Notes under the pieces: generated by a model
What the model was told of the DNA's origin: nothing
What the model saw: the letters and a program-made list of their open reading frames with translations, nothing else
Database searches by the model: none
Origin: Polyangiaceae bacterium
GTDB lineage: Bacteria > Myxococcota_A > Polyangia > Polyangiales > Polyangiaceae
NCBI GenBank assembly: GCA_029261965.1
Contig: JAJDAH010000238.1
Location: 1 to 64,000, forward strand
DNA: 64,000 nucleotides
Direction of reading: 5' to 3'
Shown here: piece by piece, positions 16,836 to 26,011 of the stretch
How the letters are laid out: each line of letters starts with the position of its first letter
Numbering within the stretch: the first letter of the stretch is position 1
Translations under genes and position numbers: made by a program

Positions 16836-18149
16836 CTACGAACGCCCCATCCTCGTTTCGGCACGCGCTTGCAGCTCGCTGCCCGTAGGAAAAAGCGGCA
16901 ACGACTCGTGGCGAAGCAGCATCTCGTTCGAGTAGGCGAGCAACGATTGAATCTTCGATAGTTGCGCGAAAACTTCCGGTCGCCGGTCCGCGCCGGCGCC
17001 CGTCTTTTCGAGCACACCGTCTAGGATCTCGCGCACCGTGCGTCGCCCATCCATGAGCTCGAAGATGCTGGCGTTGAAGTCCGTTCGCCCGATGTGCAGC
17101 TTGGCCTGCTCGGATCCGAACGCGGTGCGACCCTCCGTCGACAGCTCGGCGCTCGCTTCGAGGTGAGTCTTTTTCGACCAGAGAAACGGCACCATGCTCT
17201 CGTCGTCCAGCTTAGCGGTACAGCCTCTACGACGCGAACAATGGAAAGTGTGCTTCAGCGCTTGTGAAGTCAGCAGCTCTCCGATCGCTTGACGAACAGC
17301 GAGTGGCTGCGAGGCCACCCGCCGCGCCAGGTCGCGATCGCGCTGGTCGCGATTGCGGAAGTAGAGCTCTGGCGAGTAGAGGTGGCGATCCTCGGTGAAC
17401 GCTACGAGTTCGAGGCCGGCGTCCGCGACGAGCTCGTACACCTCCGGCACGGTATAGGTGCGCTCCCGCGCGTGGAGAAACATGTCGACGATGCCCGCGT
17501 CGTCGTGAGTGCCGTCATTGACGAGGCCTGGCGTGAGCGAGAACCAATTCGTGTCCGGCAGGGTCTGCAGGACGGCCTTCGCCGTTTCTATCCGCGCCGC
17601 GAGATCGGTCGACTCGCCGTCGACGAGCCCGAGCAAGTCGCGCACTTGTGTGATCGCGGTGCGGCCGTGGGCGCCGTAGAGCATCAGCCCCATGGCGCCG
17701 TCGTCGGCCAGCGATCCAACCAGCGACGCGAGCCCCGCACCAGGGTCATCGAGGTGGTGCAGCACCCCGCCGCAATTGATGTAGTCGAACTTCCCGAAAC
17801 CGAGCTCGCCGAGATCGAGCAATGACCGATTGACCCACCGGATCCGGTCGAGCCCGCGGACGCGCGCCCGCTCCTTGGCGATCGCGATGGACGCTCCGCT
17901 CAGGTCCAAATGCACGACCTCCGCGTCCGTACCCGCTAGCTGCTCCGCCAGAAAGATCGTGCTGTCCCCGGTACCGCCGCCGGCAACCAACACCCGAAAC
18001 GGCTCACGAAAGTCGCGTCGACCGCCAAAGCAGTTGTGGTTGAGGAGTGGCAGCAGATCGAGAAAGCCAAATAGCAGGCGTCGCCGCTCGTCGGACGGAT
18101 CCCGAGTGGGGTACGGGTACGCTTCGTACTGACCGCGCACCGCGTCCAT
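16836..18149 (-). CDS. class I SAM-dependent methyltransferase with C-terminal extension
   Basis: 437 residues. The methyltransferase core occupies ~1-200: SAM-binding VLVAGGGTGDSTIFLAEQL, acidic VHLDLSGASI and the post-motif FDYINCGGVLHHLDDP. The N-terminal YEAYPYPTRDPSDER is typical of myxobacterial bin-like methyltransferases that precede such a Rossmann core. The C-terminal ~150 residues contain HCSRRRGC and a winged-helix-like stretch (SIFELMDGRRTVREILDGVL), reminiscent of a PqqD-like or regulatory module. Substrate unknown. It starts 10 bp behind the stop of the lipoprotein gene at 18160, on the same strand. Confidence 0.8.
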   Translation of the reverse strand: MDAVRGQYEAYPYPTRDPSDERRRLLFGFLDLLPLLNHNCFGGRRDFREPFRVLVAGGGTGDSTIFLAEQLAGTDAEVVHLDLSGASIAIAKERARVRGLDRIRWVNRSLLDLGELGFGKFDYINCGGVLHHLDDPGAGLASLVGSLADDGAMGLMLYGAHGRTAITQVRDLLGLVDGESTDLAARIETAKAVLQTLPDTNWFSLTPGLVNDGTHDDAGIVDMFLHARERTYTVPEVYELVADAGLELVAFTEDRHLYSPELYFRNRDQRDRDLARRVASQPLAVRQAIGELLTSQALKHTFHCSRRRGCTAKLDDESMVPFLWSKKTHLEASAELSTEGRTAFGSEQAKLHIGRTDFNASIFELMDGRRTVREILDGVLEKTGAGADRRPEVFAQLSKIQSLLAYSNEMLLRHESLPLFPTGSELQARAETRMGRS

Positions 18150-18159
18150 GAAAAAGAGT

Positions 18160-19545
18160 CTACTGGCTCACGTGGCTCGGGTTTCCGTTGATCATGTCGG
18201 TGACCCAATCCGTGAGCATCACGCCGTTAACGCTGTCGGTGTAGAAGCTGTTCTTGTCGAGGAAGGTGTGAATGTCGTTCGGGAAGAGGAACGTCCCCCA
18301 CTGCGGTCCCGTAGCCCAGTTGTCCCGAAGGTCGTAGACGCCGTCGCGGTACATGCCGCCGGGGTAGCCCGGCGGAAAGAGCGAGTTGATGTTCGCGCAG
18401 TTGCTGGTGCCGTAGCCCCAAAACAGGCGCATGAAGTTGTCCTGCTCGGCGGTCACGAGGCCTAGGGTAGCGGTCGGATACTTGTCGTTGAGGTACTTCA
18501 CGTAGTTGATGACGCCGCCGCCGTTTGGCGGGCTGCAATCGACACAATCGACCGGCATCGTTTCGGTCATTCCCCAGACGTCTCGCCAATGTTGCTGCAG
18601 ACACGGCGCGAGAAACTGGTCCGCCATCGGCAATCCCGCGTCGGAGATGAGAATCACGTCGACCGAGCCAGGAAACGCGCGCGCCGTTCGGTCGTAGTTG
18701 TATGCGGCGCCAAACGCCCCGGCGCTACTGCCCGTGATGAGCACCTTCTGAACGTTGGGGAAGCTGGGCACGATGCGCGAGAGAAAAATCCCCATGTTCG
18801 TGTAGCCGACGAACTGCTGAACGGCGCCACCCTCGACCATGGGATGTACCGCGTCCACCTTTCCACCCGCAGTCACGTCGCCGGTGCAATACGGCACGAA
18901 GACGTGGGTCCAGTCGCGCACGGGGTTCGCCGGGTTGGCGATGTCGTGAATGCCGACGTTGTCGTCGCGCGTCCCGACCGCCGAGTCGTTGACGAGGCAG
19001 GAAGTAGTGTTGAAACAGGCGTTGCCACCGTCCATGTAGATCATCAGGTTCGGCGACGAGCCATGACGAACCGAAACACCCGCCGGTGATCCGTCGCGAC
19101 ACTTCGATCCCGCGATCTCCACGTAAGTCCAATCGCCATCCGGAGCGCTCGGAAGAGGATCTCCGTGCGGCAGCGGGGCACCGGGATCGACGCCTCCGAC
19201 GCCGCCGCCACCCATCGCCCCAGCGCCGGCGCTTCCGGCCGCCCCCGAGGCACCACCAGTTCCGGGCGCGCCGCCGGTTGCTGGCGCGCCGCCAGTTGCT
19301 GGCGCGCCGGCTCCGCCGCCGGTGCCCGGACTGCCTGCCATCCCGCCGCCGCCGGTGCCTGGAGAGCCCCCCGTGGCGGTGGATCCGCCCGTAGCCTGGC
19401 TGCCGCCGCTACCGGAGGCGCCGCTGGCCCCGCCGGACGCGGTTTGATCGTTCGAAAACCCATCGCTGCTGCCGCATCCCCCGGCGACGCTGGCCGCGAC
19501 CAGGGTGGGAGCCAACTGCGCGCATGCAAGCCAAGTCTTTTTCAT
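18160..19545 (-). CDS. pectinacetylesterase-like lipoprotein
   Basis: 461 residues from the ATG at 19545 (a GTG one codon earlier is possible). The signal ends in VAGGC. A Gly/Ala/Thr linker fills ~30-120. The C-terminal ~330 residues show the pectinacetylesterase/Notum layout: NLMIYMDGGNACFN (oxyanion region), a disulfide-rich core and the elbow LITGSSAGAFGA, then an Asp in DAGLPM and a His in NDIHTFL. Family members remove acyl groups from glycans or proteins; here the target is unknown. Followed after 10 bp by the methyltransferase gene. Confidence 0.8.
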   Translation of the reverse strand: MKKTWLACAQLAPTLVAASVAGGCGSSDGFSNDQTASGGASGASGSGGSQATGGSTATGGSPGTGGGGMAGSPGTGGGAGAPATGGAPATGGAPGTGGASGAAGSAGAGAMGGGGVGGVDPGAPLPHGDPLPSAPDGDWTYVEIAGSKCRDGSPAGVSVRHGSSPNLMIYMDGGNACFNTTSCLVNDSAVGTRDDNVGIHDIANPANPVRDWTHVFVPYCTGDVTAGGKVDAVHPMVEGGAVQQFVGYTNMGIFLSRIVPSFPNVQKVLITGSSAGAFGAAYNYDRTARAFPGSVDVILISDAGLPMADQFLAPCLQQHWRDVWGMTETMPVDCVDCSPPNGGGVINYVKYLNDKYPTATLGLVTAEQDNFMRLFWGYGTSNCANINSLFPPGYPGGMYRDGVYDLRDNWATGPQWGTFLFPNDIHTFLDKNSFYTDSVNGVMLTDWVTDMINGNPSHVSQ

Positions 19546-19613
19546 CACACCAGGAGTTTATCACGGCATCGAAGTCCTTTGGCGCGGGCCCGCGGCCGGG
19601 ATAACGTGAGTCG

Positions 19614-21149
19614 GTGACTGTCGAAATGTCTTCCACAGGGTCTTCGGACGCCCGCGTCACATTTGACGTGATCATCGTGGGTGCCGGCCTATCGGGGATC
19701 GGCGCGGCCCACCACCTTCAAACGTCCTGTCCCGGCAAGTCCTACGCGATCCTCGAAGGGCGCGAGCGCCTCGGCGGCACCTGGGACTTGTTCCAGTATC
19801 CGGGCATTCGGTCCGACTCCGACATGTACACGCTCGGCTACTCGTTCCGGCCATGGACGAACGCGAAGGCAATCGCGGATGGACCGTCGATCCTGAAGTA
19901 CATCGCGGACACCGCCGAAGAAGGCGGTATCGATCGCCACATCCGCTTCGGCCACCGCGTGGTGGGGGCGTCCTGGTCGAGCAAACGAGCCGAGTGGACG
20001 CTCGAGGTGCAAAAGTCGAGCGGCGAGCTCGTGCACCTCAAGAGCAAGTTCCTCTTCATGTGCGGTGGTTACTACCGGTACGAAGCGGGCTACGTGCCGG
20101 ACTTCGAGGGCGTCGACCGGTTCCGGGGGTCGGTGGTTCACCCCCAAACGGGTGACATCGACTACGAGGGCAAGCGCGTCGTCATCATTGGCAGCGGAGC
20201 GACCGCAGTCACCCTCGTACCCGAAATGGCCAAGTTGGCCGAGCACGTCACGATGCTCCAGCGATCGCCGACCTACATCGTGTCCCTGCCCGCCGAGGAC
20301 AAGGCGGCCAACTGGCTACGCGAGCGCCTCCCCCCGAAGGTGGCGTACGGCATCACGCGCTGGAAAAACGTTCTGTTCGGCGCGTTCTTTTTTCAGATGT
20401 CTCGGCGGCGGCCGGAAAAAGTCAAAGAATGGATTCTTCAGGGCGTACGCAACGCACTCGGCGAAGACTTCGACGTCGATAAGCACTTCACCCCGCGATA
20501 CAACCCCTGGGATCAGCGGGTCTGTCTCGTGCCGGACGGCGATCTCTTCAAGACGATCAAGTCCGGCCGGGCATCCGTGGTCACCGATCACGTGGACACG
20601 TTCACTGAAACGGGGATCAAGCTTCGCTCGGGAGAAGAGCTCGAAGCCGATGTCATCGTGACCGCCACAGGACTCGAGATGCAGTTCGCCGGGGGCGCCA
20701 GCCTCGAAGTCGATGGGCGGCCGGTCGAGCTGTCCCAGACGATGTTCTACAAGGGCATGATGCTCAGCGACGTGCCGAACTTCGCGCTCTCGATGGGCTA
20801 CACCAATGCGTCCTGGACGCTGAAGTGCGATCTCACGTGCGAGTACGTATGCCGACTGCTCAACCACATGGATGACCACGGAGCCGACATCGCCGTGGCC
20901 CACCGAGACCCCGCCGTGGAGGAGGAGACGCTGCTCGACTTCACCTCGGGCTACGTCCAGCGAGGAATCGGCAGGTTTCCCAAGCAAGGCAAGAGTTGGC
21001 CGTGGAAGCTCTATCAAAACTACTTCCTCGACCGATTCTTGGTGCGCCACGCCAAGATCGCCGACGGGGTGCTCGAATTTTCCAAAGCTCACCCGCTGTC
21101 GACCAAAAGCAACTCGGTGGCGATGCGCGCCGCCCCGACGACCGAATAG
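19614..21149 (+). CDS. FAD-dependent monooxygenase of the FMO/Baeyer-Villiger type
   Basis: 511 residues from a GTG (MTVEMSSTG...); the ATG four codons later is an alternative. FAD motif IIVGAGLSGIGAA (~20-32) and NADPH motif VVIIGSGATAVTLVPEMA are present, with an ATG-type motif (VTATGLE) further on. The Baeyer-Villiger fingerprint FxGxxxHxxxW is altered: FRGSVVHPQTGDIDY keeps the first half but has Asp where Trp is expected. Closest in style to the EthA/MymA-like monooxygenases of lipid metabolism. It is followed 20 bp on by a wax-ester synthase gene, suggesting a shared lipid pathway. Confidence 0.88.
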   Translation: MTVEMSSTGSSDARVTFDVIIVGAGLSGIGAAHHLQTSCPGKSYAILEGRERLGGTWDLFQYPGIRSDSDMYTLGYSFRPWTNAKAIADGPSILKYIADTAEEGGIDRHIRFGHRVVGASWSSKRAEWTLEVQKSSGELVHLKSKFLFMCGGYYRYEAGYVPDFEGVDRFRGSVVHPQTGDIDYEGKRVVIIGSGATAVTLVPEMAKLAEHVTMLQRSPTYIVSLPAEDKAANWLRERLPPKVAYGITRWKNVLFGAFFFQMSRRRPEKVKEWILQGVRNALGEDFDVDKHFTPRYNPWDQRVCLVPDGDLFKTIKSGRASVVTDHVDTFTETGIKLRSGEELEADVIVTATGLEMQFAGGASLEVDGRPVELSQTMFYKGMMLSDVPNFALSMGYTNASWTLKCDLTCEYVCRLLNHMDDHGADIAVAHRDPAVEEETLLDFTSGYVQRGIGRFPKQGKSWPWKLYQNYFLDRFLVRHAKIADGVLEFSKAHPLSTKSNSVAMRAAPTTE

Positions 21150-21169
21150 AACTCACCCCGACGAGAAGC

Positions 21170-22543
21170 ATGAAAGCTCTGAGCCCCATCGATAACGGCT
21201 TCTTGACCGGCGAAACCCGGCAGACGCCCATGCACGTCGGTGGCCTGGTGTTGCTCCGACCGCCGGCAGGGACGGGCATCGACAACCTCGCCGACATCTA
21301 CCGTGATTGCATCTCTGAAACGGAATTCCGTCGGCCCTTCGACCAGAAGCTCGTTCATCCCGCGTCCCGCGCCGGCTACCCGCACTGGGAAAAGGACCCG
21401 GCCTTCGACGTGGAGTACCACGTGCGCCACTCCGCGCTTCCACGTCCAGGCAGGTACCGGGAGCTTTTCGCGCTCGTGTCTCGGCTGCATGGCTCGTTGC
21501 TCGATCGCACGCGTCCGCTCTGGGAGTTTCATCTCATCGAGGGGCTCGAGTCCGGGCAATTCGCGATGTACACGAAAATGCACCACGCGATGATCGACGG
21601 CATGGCCGGCATGCGCATGCTGCAAGCGTCGCTCAGCGAAGACCCGGACGAACGGGGGCTGCCGGTCATTTGGTCGGCCGGGATGAACAAGAGGCGCCCG
21701 CCTCGCCCGGAGCCGAGCAAGATGACCCTCGCGATCGCCGCGGAAGCGGTGCAGTCGCAGCTCGGCTCGATCCCGGGGGCCGTACGTGCCCTCACCCACG
21801 CGGTCAGCTCCCTGCGCCGCCCCGCGGACGAACGCATGGCGCTGCCGTTTCAGTCGCCACGCTCGTCGTTCAATACGAGAATCACGGGGGCCCGACGATT
21901 CGTTGCGCAGTCCTATTCGATGGAGCGCATCGACCAGGCGCGAAAGAAACTCGACGCCACCGTCAACGACATCGTGCTCGCCATGTGTTCGAGCGCACTT
22001 CGGCGGTACCTGCAAGACTACGGCGACGGCGTGCCCGACCAGCCGCTCACTGCGATGGCACCAGTTTCCATCCGGCCGAGCGATGGTGACGACTACGGCA
22101 ACGCCGTCAGCGCGATTCTGGTCAATCTCGGCACCCACATCGCCGATCCGATTCGCCGCATCGAAACCATCCGCGCGTCGGTCAACGACGGCAAAGCGCT
22201 CGTCAGCGAGCTCACCTATCGCGAGGTGCTCCAGTACACGATGCTCATGGGAGGGCCCATGTTCGCCCCCACCCTGCTCGGCGTGGCCGACCGCCTCCCG
22301 GCGTTCAACGTCGTCATCTCCAACGTTCCCGGTCCGAAGAAGCCGATGTATTGGAACGGGGCGCGCCTCGAGGGGCTCTACCCCGTGTCGATCGTTTTTC
22401 ACGGGAGCGCGCTCAACTTTACGGTGTCCAGCTACGCGGGCAGCCTCGACTTCGGCATCACCGCGTGTCGCCGATCGGTCCCGCGGGTTCAGCGCTTCAT
22501 CGACTTTTTGGAAGATGGCCTGAAAGAGCTCGAGCGCGTCTGA
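21170..22543 (+). CDS. wax ester synthase / diacylglycerol acyltransferase (WS/DGAT)
   Basis: 457 residues from the ATG at 21170. The condensation-type active site HHAMIDG is at 138-144, and the family blocks PLWEFHLIEG, NDIVLAMCSSALRRYL and VISNVPGPKKPMYWNGA follow. WS/DGAT enzymes transfer acyl-CoA to long-chain alcohols or diacylglycerol, forming storage wax esters and triacylglycerol at the membrane. The FMO directly upstream could oxidise a lipid substrate. Convergent with the amine oxidase gene, three bases apart. Confidence 0.93.
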   Translation: MKALSPIDNGFLTGETRQTPMHVGGLVLLRPPAGTGIDNLADIYRDCISETEFRRPFDQKLVHPASRAGYPHWEKDPAFDVEYHVRHSALPRPGRYRELFALVSRLHGSLLDRTRPLWEFHLIEGLESGQFAMYTKMHHAMIDGMAGMRMLQASLSEDPDERGLPVIWSAGMNKRRPPRPEPSKMTLAIAAEAVQSQLGSIPGAVRALTHAVSSLRRPADERMALPFQSPRSSFNTRITGARRFVAQSYSMERIDQARKKLDATVNDIVLAMCSSALRRYLQDYGDGVPDQPLTAMAPVSIRPSDGDDYGNAVSAILVNLGTHIADPIRRIETIRASVNDGKALVSELTYREVLQYTMLMGGPMFAPTLLGVADRLPAFNVVISNVPGPKKPMYWNGARLEGLYPVSIVFHGSALNFTVSSYAGSLDFGITACRRSVPRVQRFIDFLEDGLKELERV

Positions 22544-22546
22544 CGT

Positions 22547-23920
22547 TCAGGGAATGTGCCGCTCGGCTTCACGCACGCCCGACAAGTAAGCCCCGTGCAC
22601 CGTGCCGCGAAATTCGTGGCTCGTGGCTTCGCCGGCGAAAAACAATCGCGAGCTCGCGGGCTCGGCGAGATCCCGATAGGCCTGACTGCTGCCGCCGACG
22701 GGCACGTGGGAATACGATCCGAACGCAAAAGGATCCGACGACCATCGAGCCACGAGGTGCGCCGTGAGTGGGGGCACGGCAGTTCCAAACATTCTTGTCA
22801 GCACGCCGATGGCGCCAGCCGCAACGTCCTTCGATGAAATTTTCTCGATCGATCGAGCGGTGTCACCGCCGGTAAACGCCACGAGGGCGTGCGCATCCGA
22901 AAAAGCCCGCGCGTTCATGAACACGGCAAACTCGCCGTGGGTCTTGGACATGTAGCCGAGGAAGTCTCTATCCGTCGGCCAGAACGTCTTCGGGAATACG
23001 AGCACAACCTTGTTCAGCACGCCCATCGACAAGTGGGTCAGCGCCTTTTCGGTTCGCGGGGGCAGCGCTGGAGAGAACACGATCTTCTTCTGCTTGAGTA
23101 CCCCGAGCGGCACCGTCACGATCACCCGCTCGGCTTGGAACGTTCCCTTGCTCGAAACGACTTGGGCGCCGTCGGCGCCGTGTTCGATGCGATCCACCCG
23201 GTGCCCGAGACGCACGTCGAGTCCGCTAGCGAGGACCGACGGGATCGCGTCGTAGCCCTCGGGGAAAATTCGATCCCCGCCGCCAAGCTCGCCGTCGTCA
23301 TCATTCTGCGCCAGCGAGAGCTTGGAAAAGTCCTCCGCGGCCGCGATTTCGAGAGTCGCCGTCACCCAGCTGAGCTGGCGTTTCTCCGCGATGGACAGTT
23401 TTTCTCCGGCGATGGCGCGTTGCACGCCGGTTTGCATGGAAATGTCGCGGCCACCCGGTGCGAGCGCGGCGACACCCTCGGCGACTTCTTCCCACCCGGC
23501 GGCAATGCTTTCGATCGCCGAGTCCTTCAGACGAGCGCCGTCGTGGTCCCAGAGGTGCAGATTGTCGTAGCTGCTTTTCTTGGTGCGAGCGCCAATCTTC
23601 TTGGCCAGCTTGGTGATCGGATTGTCGTCGACGCCGTGAATCCACGACGCGCCCAAGTCGAAAGGCGTACCCAAAGATCGATCGGTCCAGATCCTCCCCC
23701 CGATGCGGTCCCGCCCTTCGAGCACGGTGACGTGTTTGCCCGCATCAACGAGCGTCCTAGCCGCCGCAAGCCCGGCCACACCGGCGCCGACGACGACAAT
23801 CTCCGCTCGCGCAGACGAACGCGGTCGCGGCGGCCGAGCCTCGGCCTTCGGTTCGTCACAACCGAAAGCGCCCGCCGCAGCCGCGAGCCCACCGAGCTTC
23901 AAGATGCTTCGTCGATGCAC
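22547..23920 (-). CDS. Tat-exported flavin amine oxidase
   Basis: 457 residues from a GTG at 23920 with a purine-rich GGAGCGGAAG upstream; the longer open frame upstream is dismissed as low-complexity. The N-terminus MHRRSILKLGG is a twin-arginine signal and is followed by GAFGC, a possible lipobox at Cys21. The FAD motif IVVVGAGVAGLAAA begins at ~41, followed by LEGRDRIGGRIW and a substrate-binding signature LGASWIHG. The C-terminal FAD block RLFFAGEATSHEFRGTVHGAYLSG completes the amine-oxidase/polyamine-oxidase fold. Substrates could be polyamines or amino acids outside the cytoplasm. Confidence 0.9.
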   Translation of the reverse strand: MHRRSILKLGGLAAAAGAFGCDEPKAEARPPRPRSSARAEIVVVGAGVAGLAAARTLVDAGKHVTVLEGRDRIGGRIWTDRSLGTPFDLGASWIHGVDDNPITKLAKKIGARTKKSSYDNLHLWDHDGARLKDSAIESIAAGWEEVAEGVAALAPGGRDISMQTGVQRAIAGEKLSIAEKRQLSWVTATLEIAAAEDFSKLSLAQNDDDGELGGGDRIFPEGYDAIPSVLASGLDVRLGHRVDRIEHGADGAQVVSSKGTFQAERVIVTVPLGVLKQKKIVFSPALPPRTEKALTHLSMGVLNKVVLVFPKTFWPTDRDFLGYMSKTHGEFAVFMNARAFSDAHALVAFTGGDTARSIEKISSKDVAAGAIGVLTRMFGTAVPPLTAHLVARWSSDPFAFGSYSHVPVGGSSQAYRDLAEPASSRLFFAGEATSHEFRGTVHGAYLSGVREAERHIP

Positions 23921-24055
23921 GACGCTTCCGCTCCCCCCGGGCGATTCTAGCAGCCAAGAAAGCACGCGGTTTCGATTCCTGAAAGCTTCTGAATTCGACC
24001 GTTTCGCCCCGGGCCACCGGTAGTCCCAGCCCGTGAAACCCCTTAGAATTCTTCG

Positions 24056-25285
24056 ATGGGAAAAATGGCGCGCGCTTGGTCGATCGCTTCGGCATCGTTG
24101 TCTTTCGTCCTGACCCTGGCCGGGTGCAGCGGCGGCACCAGTGACGACGCGGGCGCTGGAGGCGTCGGAGGCGGCGGCGTCGGAGGCGGCAGTGGCGGAG
24201 GCGGGAGTGGCGGAGGCGGAACGGCCGACACTTGCACGCCGGCCGGCAACGTTTGCGACTGCGGTTGCGACTCCGGCTCGACGCTCGTGATGGGGCTGAC
24301 GTGCCCGCAAGGGCCTCCGGGATCCGGCGCGTGTTCGGCAATGTGTTGCTCGCCAGTCAGCGGCGCTGGCGGTACGGGGGCGACCTCGGGAGCCGGGGGC
24401 GCAAGCACGGGCGGAACGGCCGGAACCGGCGGGGGCGGTGGCTCGGCGGCCACGAGCGGAGCCGGCGGAACGGGCGCTGCCGCAGGCGCAGGTGGCACGG
24501 GAGCGAGCGGCGGCTCCCCTGGCACGGGCGGAACGGGCGGCGGCGGCGGAACCGGCGGCTCAGCCACCTTCTGGTCACCGGCACCCGGCACGACTTGGCA
24601 GTGGCAACTCACCGAGACCATCGACACCAGCCTCGACGTCGACATGTACGACATCGATCTCTTCGACGTGCCCCAGTCGACAATCTCCAGCCTCCAGAGC
24701 CAGGGCCGCATCGTGATCTGCTACTTCTCGGCGGGCAGCCGAGAGGAGTGGCGCCCGGATGCGAGCCAGCTCACCAGCTCCGCGGGCAACCCGCTCGACG
24801 GCTGGGACGGGGAGCGGTGGCTGGACACTCGCACTTCCGAAGTTCGGCAAGTCATGCGCTCCCGGCTCGATCTCGCCGCCACCAAGGGCTGCGACGGCGT
24901 CGAGCCCGACAACGTCGACGGCTACACCAACAACACCGGGTTCCCTCTCACCGAGGCCGACCAGCTCGATTACAATCGTTTTCTGGCGTCCGAGGCCCAT
25001 GCCCGCGGCCTCTCGGTCGGACTGAAAAACGCCGTGGACCTGGTCCCCCAACTGGTGTCCGAGTTCGACTGGGCCCTCAACGAAGAGTGCCTCGAGTTCA
25101 ACGAATGCTCGACCACGGCGCCGTTCATCCAGGCCGGCAAAGCCGTTTTCCACGTGGAGTACGTCAATTCACAGTCGCAAGGGTCGAGCAAGATCAACCA
25201 AGTGTGCGGTGATTCGACGACGTCGGGCTTCTCGACACTCGTGAAGACCTTCGATCTCGACGCCTGGCGCCTCGCCTGCCCCTGA
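24056..25285 (+). CDS. GH114-like (endo-alpha-1,4-polygalactosaminidase type) lipoprotein
   Basis: 409 residues. The start may be the ATG at 24056 or 24065. The signal ends LTLAGC. A Gly-rich linker with two small Cys clusters (CTPAGNVCDCGCD, CPQGPPGSGACSAMCC) reaches ~175. The catalytic part is a TIM-barrel of the GH114/TM1410 family: WQWQLTE, MYDIDLFDV, ICYFSAGSREEWRPD, CDGVEPDNVDGY and LNEECLEFNEC. Acidic residues in the last two fit the catalytic positions. Members degrade galactosaminoglycan-type exopolysaccharides; here the substrate is inferred only. Confidence 0.82.
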   Translation: MGKMARAWSIASASLSFVLTLAGCSGGTSDDAGAGGVGGGGVGGGSGGGGSGGGGTADTCTPAGNVCDCGCDSGSTLVMGLTCPQGPPGSGACSAMCCSPVSGAGGTGATSGAGGASTGGTAGTGGGGGSAATSGAGGTGAAAGAGGTGASGGSPGTGGTGGGGGTGGSATFWSPAPGTTWQWQLTETIDTSLDVDMYDIDLFDVPQSTISSLQSQGRIVICYFSAGSREEWRPDASQLTSSAGNPLDGWDGERWLDTRTSEVRQVMRSRLDLAATKGCDGVEPDNVDGYTNNTGFPLTEADQLDYNRFLASEAHARGLSVGLKNAVDLVPQLVSEFDWALNEECLEFNECSTTAPFIQAGKAVFHVEYVNSQSQGSSKINQVCGDSTTSGFSTLVKTFDLDAWRLACP

Positions 25286-25365
25286 GCGAGAAGCACCGTC
25301 AGTTCGGTTGGCGTTGCTCGAGCACCTGAGGGCTCCCGGAAAAAGCGGCCGGCAACGAAGAGCCC

Positions 25366-25396
25366 TTGACTTGAAGTGCACTCGAAGTCGCAGGCT
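25366..25396 (+). promoter_or_regulatory. MerR-type promoter with 19-bp spacer and palindromic operator
   Basis: A -35 TTGACT (25366-25371) and a -10-like CAGGCT (25391-25396) are separated by 19 bp, the overlong spacing used by MerR-family activators. The spacer is filled by a 20-bp palindrome, ACTTNNAGTGCACTNNAAGT (25369-25388). The expected transcription start falls on the ATG at 25403, so the message should be leaderless. No merR gene lies in the window. Confidence 0.75.
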
Positions 25397-25402
25397 GATG
25401 CC

Positions 25403-25987
25403 ATGACATCGCCAACTCGCGTCGAGTCCGCCAACGATAAACCCGTGTCCTGTGATCCCGCCGCGATCTGCGCGCTGCCCCCCGATCGACTCGAGGGTCG
25501 CATCGAATGGATCAGAAGCGAGATCCTGCCCCACGCGATCGCCACCGAGCGGCTCGAGCACGGACTCGCCTTCGAGCTCAGTCTCGCGCCGGGTATCGAA
25601 GAGAAGCTCAATCGACTCGTTCAGCTCGAGAGCGAGTGCTGTACTAGCATCGACATCGAACGTGTGCCGAGCGCGTCACCGGAGCGGGCACGACTCGAAA
25701 TCCGTGGGGTCGACCCTGACGCAGCGATCTTTGCATCGCTGGGAAAGACGCCATCGCCGGTCACACACCGCGGCAGGCTCGCCAAAGCCGCCGGAGCCGG
25801 CGTTCTCGGCAGCCTGATCGTGTGCTGTGTTTTGCCGATCGCAGCCGTCGCCGTTCTCGGAGGCGCCGTGGCCCCGTTGCTTTCGCTCGATGGGCCGATC
25901 CCCATCCTGCTCGGCGCGATGCTCGGGGGAACGGTGACTTGGTGGCGGCTCGACCGGGGTCGGCGTGCTCGGAACGAGACGAAGTGA
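25403..25987 (+). CDS. Cys-Cys domain fused to a MerF-like membrane hairpin
   Basis: 194 residues from the ATG at 25403, seven bases behind the predicted -10. The N-terminal ~110 residues contain LESECC (Cys79-Cys80) in a layout like the small domain with an ERxCCPF motif often encoded beside MerR-type regulators (family recalled from memory; function not known to me). The C-terminus has two hydrophobic helices, ~129-157 and ~162-182, the first holding Cys141-Cys142 (LIVCCVLP), as in MerF/MerT mercury transporters. The promoter is of the metal-responsive MerR type. I infer a metal-binding membrane protein, probably for Hg or another soft metal. Cys at 17 and 23 may add a binding site. Confidence 0.7.
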   Translation: MTSPTRVESANDKPVSCDPAAICALPPDRLEGRIEWIRSEILPHAIATERLEHGLAFELSLAPGIEEKLNRLVQLESECCTSIDIERVPSASPERARLEIRGVDPDAAIFASLGKTPSPVTHRGRLAKAAGAGVLGSLIVCCVLPIAAVAVLGGAVAPLLSLDGPIPILLGAMLGGTVTWWRLDRGRRARNETK

Positions 25988-26011
25988 GCGCGCCCGGGTA
26001 TCGTCTCCCTG

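Noticed and set aside
19614-21149. Firm call as a Baeyer-Villiger monooxygenase
   Set aside because: The FxGxxxHxxxW fingerprint is broken (Asp for Trp), so only the wider FMO-type name is given.
21089-22402. 437-residue open frame opposite the WS/DGAT gene
   Set aside because: Shadow frame with no recognisable domain; the WS/DGAT frame has the HHxxxDG motif.
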